Origin: Smittium culicis
Taxonomy: Eukaryota > Kickxellomycota > Harpellomycetes > Harpellales > Legeriomycetaceae
Direction: 5' to 3'
Length of the DNA stretch: 24,439 nucleotides
NCBI GenBank assembly: GCA_001970855.1
Contig: LSSN01001855.1
Coordinates: forward strand, 1-24,439
Below, in pieces: positions 8,845 to 18,642 of this stretch. Position 1 is the first letter of the stretch. The number at the start of each line of letters is the position of its first letter. A model generated the notes under the pieces. It was not told where the DNA came from. It saw only the letters and a list, made by a program, of their open reading frames with translations, and did no database searches. The translations under genes were made by a program, and so were the position numbers.

Positions 8845-9880
8845 TTGAAGAATAAGTGGTGTGCCCACAAAAGACAAGGTCTTTCAGATATTTATAATGA
8901 AATTTTTTTAAATAGAACGATATCTAAAGCGTATTTCGTGATACTTTACTATAAAGCAAATATTTTTGAGCAGGAGAACATCATATCACATCACATCAGA
9001 GATATCAGCACCACAGATCATCAATTATTTGGAAGAGGGTTGCAAGAAAAAAATTCTTAAAATTTCTAATACTCAAGCATTTTTCAGGGCTTATGATGTT
9101 AGTTAATAACTCCGAAGAGATTGAAAATTATCGTTTAATAAGAGATTTATTAGAAGCACTAGATGATGCATATTTGACGCCATTTGTAAATTTTTAAATA
9201 TATATAAGTCAACTAACTATGTGATTATGCGAATGGGGACTCTCACCCGAGCTATCAGAAAAGAATCATACAACTGAAATATTTTCGCTTTTAACTTAGA
9301 TTTATTTCTTCGAGCATCAAACATGAATCGTATTGATGATGCCAAAACAGCAATTAGACAGAGAGATATAAAATTGGAAATAATCGCACCAAAGATGAAA
9401 CTAAAGAGTAGACCAATAATACGCAAATTTAAAATTATCAGGCGTTCAGAAGCATTTTTTGTTCAGCGTATACATTCGAAGTATATAAAAAAAGGATTGA
9501 GCCAGCTCTTGCCCAACTCTTGCCCAACTTCTTACACAGATAATTGCTCTAAAAGTGAAAATAGACTATTAAGGTACTTGGATGATTATTAAATACCGCT
9601 AGCTGCGAATATTATCACTAAATTAATTGACTTAATATCATAGCTTAAGATATACAGCTAGATACTCCGATACCGAAGACCTGCGTAATTCAAGATACAG
9701 TGGCAGCAAATTTTGAAGTCTCCCCTGAAAAAATCTTTTCCCATACTTTATGTCGAACTACTCAATTTTATACTCTTACTAACGATTATCTAAGAATTCT
9801 ACAATCAACGAAACAGAGTCTATATTACTTCTGGATTAACTTATTACATCTCTTCTATTCATATAATAATAATTATATAT
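8845..9880 (+). pseudogene. DIRS tyrosine recombinase relic, left copy
   Basis: The catalytic domain reads LDLFLRASNMNRIDDAKTAI (near 9299-9355), which carries the first catalytic Arg (9311-9313), followed by LEIIAPKMKLKSRPIIRKF. It ends with NFEVSPEKIFSHTLCRT and TLTNDYLRI, whose Tyr (9787-9789) aligns with the nucleophilic Tyr of the right copy. An 11-bp tandem duplication (CTCTTGCCCAA twice, near 9508-9529) alters the frame between them. In an active element this enzyme inserts the circular cDNA without a target-site duplication. Stops and shifts near 9060-9200 and 9592-9700 make it a pseudogene. Confidence 0.8.
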
Positions 9881-11954
9881 GCTCTAAAGAGTATGATTAA
9901 TATAACATTAAATAATGATATAATATTTATAGACAACTTTGAGAATAGAGCATAATTTAATTTTGAAAAATAATTAAATTTAAATAATATATTCTGTTTT
10001 TTTTGGTTCATTTCATTATTCCAAAGTAATATTATAGATATAAAATAACTTTTTAAAAAAATCAAATAATATACAGAATTTCACAGATTTTTACCATTGA
10101 AAATATTGAATTATTAGTATATATTCACATCATCCGCTAGATTGTAAATAATTGATTTCTAAACTTAGAATAATTTATAAAAATTGAATATAGGTAATAA
10201 ATAATATAAATTTTGTATACAGTAATATAATTAATAAATAACCTAAATTTCGATTAAATATGTAAAATAATTTACCTAAAAATATCATAAAAATTACAAA
10301 TATATAAATAATGTTCAAAAACAAGAAATTTATAATATTTGTGTCGAGTTGTGATGATTTAACTTTGATAAAATAAGAAATAAAGACATTCAAAAAAAAA
10401 AAAAAAGACTAGCAGATCTGCCATAAGTTTAGAATATTTATAGATAGATAATATACAAGTGTTATATTAAGAAGATCGCTGAAAAAAAGAACTTAGTACA
10501 AACCAAAATTATAATAAGCTCTTTATACAAAGGATTATAGAAATTTAACTTAGAATGGCAATATCTGGGAAACTAAACTGTACAAATCATTAATATTTAT
10601 CAGATTAATATGATATAATGACAAGAAAAATGACCGAATCTCAATCCAAAGTACTTCTAATTTAACAGTTTTAGTATTAATAGCCTCGTAGTTTATAGAT
10701 TTTTAAAAAGGTTAGAATTTTTTTGAGTTTGACTTTAAAATTAACTTTTAATATGCTTTTTAAACAAACAACAAAAATTATTATTTGCAACACTAATAAA
10801 TAATTTTATTTCTTCTGTTTTCTGTTTTCTGTTTAGAAAAATTAACCATATTGATTTATTTTTAAGGTAAACGATAATTTAGATTATTCGTATCTACTAT
10901 CCATATAATAGTATTAATAACTTTGACTAATAAAACTCCATTATCAATTTAGCTTTTGAGTTTTTAAATTAAGTAAATACCATGACTAGATATAAATTTA
11001 TAACTAGCTAATTATGTATAATCTAGGGTATTAAAATATTACGGATTAAGGCTTTTATATATAAAATGCAGTAATAAGATATATGTTTAAAAAAAAATAA
11101 AAGTTTTAATTTTTGGTTCTATGAAAGTGAATAATATACTTTTGAATTTATATTTTAGATTATCATTTGAATGTTTAATATTTATAAAATGTAAATACTT
11201 TTTTATTAATAAAAAATACAATTTTCGCTATTTTTTTGTGATTTGGGAATTTTCACGGCGATTTGTTTAAAATAATAATTCTAAGTAATATAATGTATAA
11301 GGTAATATTTGAAATCTAACGTGTTAAATAGAATTTTCTACACCGAATGGGATTATGCTTTCAATTATAGGGTTTAAAAGGAATATTGAGATCGGTTAAA
11401 AGAAGGCGATGATTGAAAAACGAGATATGTGGCAGATTTTAATATACAATACTTTAATTTTCAATTTCGGATTTTAATGCGGTGAACTAAAAGGTTTGAT
11501 TGTTCGATAATTAAGTTATAAAAATAAAAAATTCAGAATCAATATCTAAAGCTTTGAATTAGCTTTGGCATTTAAAATTTTCAAGCTTATAGGTATACAA
11601 AATTTAATACATAATAATTTTTACTATTTCTTAAATTATGAAGATTATTATATTTATAACTGAATAAAATTAGATTTAAAACCAAAAAAAAATGTGATAT
11701 TTATTTTTCGGTGAGAGCATCAGAAGCATGTTAGGCTGTTCTTTTTTCATCAAAAAAATTTAAATTTAGCTTAATTTTACTTAGATTAGGACTAAATTTT
11801 ATTTTTAACTTTTTTCGTTATCTGATCTGCTTTTTTTTCAGATAACAATAAATTTTTAGTTATTAGTTACTTTAAAAACCTTTCTTTTCAATAGTTATAT
11901 ATTTTCTTTGTAGTTAAATTCGAAATGCTTCATCCAACAAAAAGTATGCGACCT

Positions 11955-12092
11955 TTAATTCAAATGAAAAATAAAATAAAAAATTGATAGAAAACAAATT
12001 ATAACATGACTCTGGATTGTTACAAGAAAAATATGGTTCTCAATAGAGCCTGGAGTAAAACTAGTGTTCGGCGGTGGTTGATATCTAATCAT
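11955..12092 (-). CDS. small ORF of 45 codons, unrecognised, doubtful
   Basis: ATG at 12090-12092, TAA at 11955-11957. The first half (MIRYQPPPNTSFTPGSIENH) is encoded by DNA clearly richer in GC than its surroundings, while the second half is hydrophobic and AT-driven. A GTAACA that could be a splice donor lies after codon 23, so the GC-richer half could be a lone exon or a fragment. I do not recognise it, and no partner exon was found. Confidence 0.2.
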   Translation of the reverse strand: MIRYQPPPNTSFTPGSIENHIFLVTIQSHVIICFLSIFYFIFHLN

Positions 12093-12954
12093 TTTCTATC
12101 CTCTCTTTTTTAAAACTCATACTTTAATATCAACAATACTTACTCTACTTTTATTACTTTTTTTTTTTTTGTCTCAGAGAGTTTATTATACTTTTATTAC
12201 ATAATTTTAATATTTTATTCACAAATAATAAAAAAATAGTATCTGAACAGTTCGATCTTACCTTTTCACTACATTTTGAATCATTTTCTTTTTCTTTATA
12301 CTTTCTCATTATATTAAATAAAAATCCAATTTATTCAGCGATGTAACTACTCTGTCAAACAAAATTACCAATAGGCGCTTTAGATAAGTATTATTTTTAT
12401 TTCTCTATTTTTTTGGTTCGCCATTTTCGATTTTTTTTTTTTTTTTTGGTCAACTTTTTCTTACTCATTCAATTTTTTGCAATTTTCAAATTTATGTCTG
12501 TAAAAGTGAATTAATAGCCCAAATTTATCTTAAATATTTCATATACTTTGAAATAAATTCATAATACCACTAATTTAACATATATAAATTAATTATTTTT
12601 GATATTTATATAATTTTTTTAGTTTTAACCCTACTATTGATTCTTTTTTGGGGATGAGTTGAATTTAATATCATAAAGAGCAGCTATCACTAATTATTCA
12701 CAATATAACGGTAATTTATTTATGCTACCTTAGCTACATCACAAGCGTTTTGTCGATTTATTACATAATACTTACAAAATTCGCAGCGGTCTGTTTTTTT
12801 GTAAGTTTCAAAAAATTTTCACCGAATTTAAAAAAAAAAATAGCTATAATCATATAACTTTCATCTTTTAATAAAAATAATAATAATCTTATGTTGAACT
12901 CTGTTTCAAAATGCAATAAATATCACTAATTTATTCATTAATTTTCTCAAACTT

Positions 12955-13045
12955 GTATCGAAAACGATACCTAAGTCAAACTATATATCACAGTTTATAT
13001 GAAGCAACTTTCATACAAAATATCCTCATAACCTTTGTGGTTATG
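12955..13045. repeat. two small perfect stem-loops
   Basis: GTATCG-AAAA-CGATAC (12955-12970) and CATAACC-TTTGT-GGTTATG (13027-13045) are perfect hairpins 56 bp apart in AT-rich DNA. They could be structured RNA or transposon debris. No further evidence. Confidence 0.3.
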
Positions 13046-14490
13046 AATGATATTAATTTCAATATTGAAATAAGTTTTAATGAGCTTTATTTCCTTTCGA
13101 TAATTTTATTTTTATCATATTTAAAATCCTTCTGGATATATTGAATTAGTTATTAAACCTTTTTTCTAAGTATATCGTCAACAGGTTTGAAGCTAGCATT
13201 TTTAGCTTTCATTAAAATGAAAATTAGAAGCAACTAATAAATAAAATTTTTTCTTATAATTAATGATTAAATAACCAATCATAATATATTTGGTTATTAC
13301 ATTTTCGATTATCAATTAATGAGATAGATGGATAATTTTTATAACATAATACAATTAGCTATGTAAATAGGTAAAATATATTTTAGATCGAGGAAATAAA
13401 TACGAATATGAAAAATTAAAAAAAATTATTGCAATTATAAATAGCACGCAGAATTATAATTTCGGAATATTTATATAGGAACAATAGAATCATCATTTTC
13501 ATATATAAATTTTAATTCATGGGCACTTTTTAAGATATGGATACTTCTAGAATAATATTATTATTGTTTTTGCTGCATTTCAATAAGAAAAATTCCCACA
13601 ATTTATTAAAAAATAAAATAAGGATTAAAGGAATTAAAAAATAGATCAATAATTATATTAATAATAGTTATGTAAGTTATCAATATGTGTTGGTCGTATA
13701 TTGGTAGCTAAGAACGATATTAACATCGCTTTTTGAATAGATACATATCATTATAAATTACAAAAAAATAACAAAATAGAATTAAATACTTGAAAAATAG
13801 CTGGAAATAATAAATACCTACTGTTATCAAATTCAACTAAAAAAAGTGATTAAACTTGATAAGTATAAGCGCATAAACAGATAATAATTTCATAACACAT
13901 ATTAACATTCGTTTAAAAATTTTGTTTAGTATAGTTTTAATTTAATTATATCATTTGCTTTTTAAGCCAATAAATTTTTTTAAAAAAAAATACTTTTCAT
14001 GTTCAGAACCATCAAAAATGAACGTTTTTAAAAATTAATAAAACATATATTTGTAACCATTTTTTTGGATTTCTATACCTCGAAAATAATTTATAGACCC
14101 TTGATAAATCGATTAAATATAATTTAAACGGTAAACCTTAATATACGCTTTTAAACTAAAATTAATAGAGCTCTAAAGAGAAAAGAACAAATTTTACTAT
14201 TCGATGTGAAAAGATATATTAATTTTAACCATCTTATTGGTTAAAACTAAACCGAAAATTACAATCAATAAAAATTATAGTGTGACATAATAAACTATAG
14301 AAAAAATTATTAATTTTATTATTTGTAAATTGCAATATTGCGTTATCCTTATCATCTATCGGAAAATCTAAAAATGAGTATAGCGTTCATGGCTTATTCT
14401 GTCTATTGTCATTATATATTTTAAATTAATATTCGCTTTAAATAGCTCGATAAATTTTAATAATATATTTCAAAGAGAAGACATATTAAG

Positions 14491-15480
14491 TTACCCCAAA
14501 TTTAAAATCGACTCAATTAAGCTATTCAAAGAATTTCTAGTGAGTCGATAGTGTGAATCGAAGATAGTATAGTTCGACCGAAAAGCGTGTGAAACTATAT
14601 CATCAGTCGATACCACGGCGTTTGTGACAGAGTTAGTGCCTATTTCTCTTTCATTGAGGATTGGCGCTTCAGTACTGTGGCGCATAAAATCAGACAAATA
14701 ATGGATTTATCTTATAATACCATACACAGATGTGGCTTGGAGGTATCGATGACATATTTTACAAGCCTATGAACTACCCAATTTCCAATCTTAATATGGG
14801 TAGTTCGACAACGATTGAATTTCACCTTTTCCTTGTAGACCATGTACGCATTTACAGTATATAATATTATATCAACGTAGTGGTTGATCTAGCATGGATT
14901 ATCAATTCGCGACCACTTCTTTTTATTTTAGTGAATACGATTACTAGGTTCAACCCTCGTTTTATATTGCAGCTGCATTGATCCTAAACCCTGTGGATGT
15001 CACTGGAGCGGAGGAATCCTGCTGCTGATAGCGCCCAGAAATGCTTGACTATGATTTGCTTAGCAGTGAGGGAAGAGTATTGACCCCATCCTAGGAGCAA
15101 TTATACAACTGGTGATATATCCATAGATTGCCACATGAATGATTTTCTACATGTAAAATCCAGTGAATTGATAAATTCAGGAAACATTAAATGTGTGGCT
15201 AGCTTGGCAGGACTATCTGAAAGTTAAAGAAGAGGCAATTTGTAGATTTTTATTGAGCCTACTTTCAGCTTTTCAACAGTGTATATTTCTGCCAGATATT
15301 TGACTATTTGTGGCGAAAAAGTTGGAGTAGATACCTTGTCTGAGACTCTTCAGTGTAGAAAATGCTGCTGGATAGAATTGTATTTGGATTTACGGTGAAC
15401 TCATTGTTCGTTGAAAACGATAATATCAATAGCTTAAGCCCAGAGACCTATCTTTTTGATGAAACGATGCTTATATTTTA
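14491..15480 (-). pseudogene. DIRS tyrosine recombinase relic, right copy
   Basis: The core-binding part reads QIVKYLAEIYTVEKLKVGS and LATHLMFPEFINSLDFT. The catalytic part reads WGQYSSLTAKQIIVKHFWAL and SAAGFLRSSDIHRV, whose Arg (15008-15010) is the first catalytic residue. The end is a 68-codon open frame (14491-14697) with STDDIVSHAFRSNYTIFDSH followed by the nucleophilic Tyr (14548-14550). Of the two central catalytic residues, one Arg appears kept in NEREIG and the His box is not clear. Internal stops include TAA near 15215 and TAG after HRV. These motifs make the assignment to the DIRS recombinase clade firm. Confidence 0.8.
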
Positions 15481-15549
15481 TGCTAACAATCTCCAATGCT
15501 TGTTTTCTGTGTTAAGCACAAAAAGAGAGTAAAGAAAGGGTTAAGGTTG

Positions 15550-15787
15550 GGCTGAAACTGAAATTAAGACTAAGAATAAAATAATGATATTTATTTTATA
15601 TTATATTGATAATATATATTTGTGAGATAAATTTAATAAAATAAATAATACACTTAGATTATTCTGAAAAATGGAGTATGGTTTCCTTTTTATTATATTG
15701 AAGAAGAATATAAATGATATTATTAAAAAAGTTTTATTATAAAAATACTAATAGCTTTCAAATAATAGCTAACTTGATATTAATTAT
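15550..15787. other. AT-rich interruption in the right DIRS relic
   Basis: Coding similarity is lost between the post-RNase H segment and the recombinase N terminus, and the base composition falls to that of the intergenic DNA. It may be a small insertion or a heavily eroded stretch. Its position differs from the insert in the left copy, so the two are separate events. The boundary near 15540 reads AAAGGGTTAA, but no partner end was found. Confidence 0.4.
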
Positions 15788-15807
15788 GTTCTAGAAGGTT
15801 CTAGAAG
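15788..15807. promoter_or_regulatory. perfect four-unit heat-shock-element motif
   Basis: GTTCTAGAAGGTTCTAGAAG is an exact head-to-tail duplication of a 10-mer and gives four alternating nTTCn/nGAAn pentamers, the canonical binding site of heat shock factor trimers in eukaryotes. It lies inside the right DIRS relic at the edge of the AT-rich interruption. Whether it is bound or arose by a chance duplication cannot be told. Confidence 0.4.
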
Positions 15808-15829
15808 CACCCGTAAATAATCTATGCAA

Positions 15830-16236
15830 AACATTCAATAACATCCCATACAGCTCCATTGTATTCCATTAATGTTCTATAGTGTTTCTGTGTATAACAT
15901 TCCGAGAGCGGTGGTTTTCCGCTTTTTGGTTCTGTCACGACAGTAGTTTCTTTTAGAAGCAGTGGCTGTGATATCAAAAGCGCCATCAGGTCTGAGAACA
16001 AGATTGAGGATTTCTAAATTGGATCCACTAGTATCATCGTATCTTGCCACTGCGGACCTACGAATATACCTATCCTATTTGATTCCAGGATGAAAAGTAG
16101 TACGGGTTTTTAAATCTGGTGCACATGTGAGTCAGAGAATTCAGTCCAAGCGTTTTGTTGTCCGTGAACCAGCTATAATATTGATTCAGCCTTCTACTTT
16201 GTGATGATACAAAGAAGTGAAGTTGTGGGTCACATA
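15830..16236 (-). pseudogene. DIRS post-RNase H domain relic, right copy
   Basis: Right after the RNase H stop the minus strand reads LHFFVSSQSRRLNQYYSWFT, then TRFKNPYYFSSWNQIG. In the next frame it reads VGPQWQDTMILVDPI, LMALLISQPLLLKETTVV and TEPKSGKPPLS. These align with YFSWFPDSK, TPMW...WFP and VPEPKSGKSPLS of the left copy. The NPPW-like motif reads FSSWN here. It has the methyltransferase-like position in DIRS polyproteins, but the key residues are not intact. Confidence 0.6.
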
Positions 16237-16593
16237 CTATGAGTTCAGTTCTGAGAATTTATCTTGTGATAGATAAAATCCATTTTGCGGTATCATTCTG
16301 CAAGGGGTGTCCACTGGGTTTAGTAAATATGATACATTTGTCACTTTAGGGCGGATATAGGTCTTTACCCAGTAATACCTGACCTTTTCTGTTAATTTCA
16401 TCAGTTCCAGGAAGGTTGTGCCCCCGAATTTCTTTACATAGGCGAGTGTGGCTGTGTTAACTGAGTAAACTAACACTAATCGCCCCACCACGCTCTTCAG
16501 GTTAAACGAATAAAATATCTTCAGCAGTTTCTTTGTGTTTATATGCTGTCTCGCAACTCTAGAGCTCCATAATCTAAATAAGAGCGGTGCCAT
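16237..16593 (-). pseudogene. DIRS RNase H relic, right copy
   Basis: An uninterrupted 118-codon frame holds HINTKKLLKIFYSFNLKSVV, LVYSVNTATLAYVKKFGGTT and VTNVSYLLNPVDTPCRMIPQ. The layout matches the left copy (INAKELL, VNLDNTT, ISPADSLPR), but here the catalytic Glu of KEL is Lys, the Asp of S-D-N is Val and the final A-D-x-x-S-R is V-D-T-P-C-R. The loss of two acidic catalytic residues shows that selection on RNase H activity has ended even though the frame is open. Confidence 0.8.
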
Positions 16594-16599
16594 CTACTA

Positions 16600-17590
16600 T
16601 TTCCCAAACTGAGTCGCTGGAGTCGGTAAATTTCTCCAGCTCTGGCGTCTCAGGCAAGATCGAGTGATCGTTCCATGATGTTAGCTGGTTCTTCCAGAAG
16701 GACAGGTTCTGGATTGCCGGTTTCGTCAGCCTCACTATCGATGTTCATGTATACGATACTGACAGAGCAAGTTTCTTGAGTTCTAATAGTAAGCGTAGAA
16801 TCAGTCTCTAAGGAAGCGGGGCGACTGGAATCGACTGAGCTTTACCAATGAAGCTTCATAGACATCTCAATGTCGTCTGTCCAGCTTTTAGCAATCTTCT
16901 GACTTCGCTTCGGAGATCCCGGATCTTGGTAAAAGGAGCCTTGAGGGACATTTCTCTTGTGATGATCACCAATCTAAGGTGTGCGATCGGCTGAGACGGC
17001 GTAGTCGACAACTTCTTAGAATTGACATTGATTAGATTATATTAGAGCTAGGAGTAGATTATTTGAGTGTTTTTATTGGCACACGTCCTTGGATTCCCCC
17101 ATTATCAGCATATCGTCGAGATATAAAGTTGTTCGAGTTCTTTTATAAATAGGCTAATTCTTCAACTGGACGAAGGATATTGATGAAGACAAATGTTTAC
17201 CGCGATTACTAAAAATTTAGGATGCAGAATTGGAAACTGCGGTCATTAAAATGAAAAAGCAGCCATCTTTAGTATTTCTAGTATATCAGAATGTGCATGA
17301 AGGCAAACTGGATATCTAGTGACGACAGGAAACCCTTGTATTGGAACATTCGGAAATGAAAGATTGCGTATTCATCTTGAAATTCTGTTCAATCACCTAT
17401 TGGTTTAGATTACAGAGTTTAAGTATGGACCGGAGACTTCCAGTATTCTTCTAAATCGAAAAAATATGGCTTTAAAATCCCTCACTGCGCGACTGAATCT
17501 CATTGGTAACTCAGTCTGATATATGCAAGACTGCTTCTTTTGAAATAACATCGCTGACCTCCTGACTCAGCAGTATTTTTCACCTAAAAA
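16600..17590 (-). pseudogene. DIRS reverse transcriptase relic, right copy
   Basis: LLSQEVSDVISKEAVLHISD and IQSRSEGF lead into the first RT motif (17400-17560). GFLSSLDIQFAFMHILI and LFHFNDRSFQFCIL follow near 17210-17330. The active site TLYLDDMLIMGESKD is intact at about 17090-17126. Frameshifts separate these blocks, and a stop follows DVCQ. The motif set is the same as in the left copy. The stretch 16600-17000 is less clear and includes the thumb-like connection to RNase H. Confidence 0.75.
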
Positions 17591-18553
17591 GGCGAAAAAT
17601 AATATAAATCTAGGTTATAGAAGGGGATTCTGAAAACCCTCTCCACTTTGTTCCGAACCATTCGGCAGTCCATATCTTAGACCATGATGAACTGAACTAG
17701 CTAGGCGGCCCCAAACTGGTGAGCAATTCTGGGTCTCAATTAATAATACTCTCCGTGGCCTCGACCTCTCCCGCTAAAATTTGACTGGCGACCGAGGTTC
17801 TTGAAAATTTCTTGAGTGATAGTTGCAGCTGTGATTTTTAGAGCGTAAACAGTTTTGCAGTTTTCTGTATAATTTTCTATCGTACTCTGCTGGCGCCTGA
17901 GAAAATACTGATTTCACCGTCGTTTTGCATCTGGTTTATTTGATACGATGGCATTTCACGCCTCTTGATCCATCAATGGCTTGAAATCATTCAATGAGCT
18001 AAGTCTATTTTTTTGGAACGTCAAATCCCATGTTTAAGTTTTCAAACATTTGTTAGATTTCAGTATCGGCAATTTCAGACAATAGTGCACTCATAGAGGT
18101 AGCGGAAAAAAATTCTGGATCTTAGGCTGAGTTCAAACCTTAGCTTTCTTGAATTCAGCGGTGGAAATAGTTGTCAATTGTATTAATTGCTTGTTTCTGA
18201 TCTAACTGTATTCAATAGAAAGTGGAATCAATTTTCTTCAATGTACTCGAAGCTGTTTAATTCAGTGGTGGTGGTTTGTAGTTCGTCGAACTAGCCTTTG
18301 TGTAAGAGTGGATTTTAATCTTACGCTTTTCTTCGGCGGTTGAATATCTGGTATAGTCATTTTCAATCGATAAAAACGCTTCACTGAGCTCTGGATAAAC
18401 AGTAAAGTTTGTAATTGGTACCGATTTTGAAACCAACGGGTCCTCTGATTCTTGTTTGCTCTTCCTTTCACAAAGGAGTTGCTGTACCAGTTCGGTAAAT
18501 ACCCTGACTTGGTCTTGGTTTGCGGGTGCTTGGGTTTCAGTTACTTGTTCCAT
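17591..18553 (-). pseudogene. DIRS gag-like ORF relic, right copy
   Basis: The first 98 codons are open (18257-18553), starting MEQVTETQAPANQDQ and including QQLLCERKSKQESED and TNFTVYPELSEAF. After the stop the text continues as IQLDQKQAINTIDNYF and LLSEIADTEI, with further stops down to the RT. The first 98 residues align along their whole length with the 5467 ORF of the left copy. It is probably a nucleic-acid-binding structural protein. I recognise it by position and by the shared sequence, not by a known domain. Confidence 0.65.
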
Positions 18554-18642
18554 CGTCTATTATTTTTGAAGGTAATGAAATTTTTAACATTCTTATGTAA
18601 AAAAATTAATATTGAAAATATTTATGCTGATAAAGCACCTTT
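18554..18642 (-). promoter_or_regulatory. 5' leader of the right DIRS copy, conserved with the left copy
   Basis: It contains the block AAAGGTGCTTTATCAGCATA, differing at three positions from the left copy, with CAGCATAAA beginning 76 nt upstream of the gag ATG. A second similar block precedes the ATG. Non-coding conservation at fixed spacing suggests a functional leader in the parent family. Confidence 0.55.

Larger units (their letters stand above)
5379..9920 (+). mobile_element. decayed DIRS-type tyrosine-recombinase retrotransposon, left copy
   Basis: The block order is gag-like ORF (5467), reverse transcriptase with YLDD (7052-7063), RNase H (about 7309-7881), a post-RNase H domain (about 8455-8800) and a tyrosine recombinase (about 8845-9880). 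A tyrosine recombinase instead of an integrase defines the DIRS order. The copy is about 4.5 kb including a roughly 0.5-kb AT-rich insert, and has many stops and frameshifts. Its gag, 5' leader, RT, RNase H, recombinase and 3' tail all match the minus-strand relic at 14440-18642, which supports both calls. The outer ends are estimates, because no split terminal repeats could be delimited by eye. Confidence 0.85.
9921..14440. other. 4.5-kb AT-rich stretch without a supported gene
   Basis: This region lies between the converging 3' ends of the two DIRS relics. It consists of AT-rich DNA with long A or T runs (15 A at 10392-10406, 17 T at 12431-12447), a (TTCTGTT)x3 run at 10813-10833, two small perfect hairpins near 12955-13045 and a 45-codon minus-strand ORF at 11955-12092. 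The open frames of 60-70 codons here are rich in Ile, Phe, Asn and Lys as expected from base composition, and none resembles a known protein. Confidence 0.6.
14440..18642 (-). mobile_element. decayed DIRS-type tyrosine-recombinase retrotransposon, right copy
   Basis: On the minus strand the order is 5' leader (18554-18642), gag-like ORF (18553), RT with YLDD (17112-17123), RNase H (16237-16593), post-RNase H domain (15830-16236) and tyrosine recombinase (about 15480-14491), followed by a 3' tail that still resembles that of the left copy. It is of the same family as the left copy but diverged at protein level, so the two are independent insertions or an old duplication rather than a recent one. 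Many stops and shifts are present. The two copies face each other with about 4.5 kb between them. Confidence 0.85.

Noticed and set aside
5467..9880. RIP-like C-to-T mutation as the cause of the retroelement stops
   Set aside because: Comparing the two DIRS copies, several stops need other changes, for example GAA to TAA or AAA to TAA. The pattern is general decay, not clear C-to-T bias.
9859..10393. Minus-strand hydrophobic ORFs of about 70 codons
   Set aside because: The products are almost only Ile, Phe, Leu, Asn and Tyr, as chance AT-rich frames are. No conserved motif.
12953..13144. Plus-strand open frame of 63 codons
   Set aside because: It has no ATG start and an Ile/Phe/Leu-rich composition expected from AT-rich DNA.
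15530..15545. Second piggyBac-type end (AAAGGGTTAA)
   Set aside because: No partner TTAACCCTTT end was found at a suitable distance, so this is probably a chance match.
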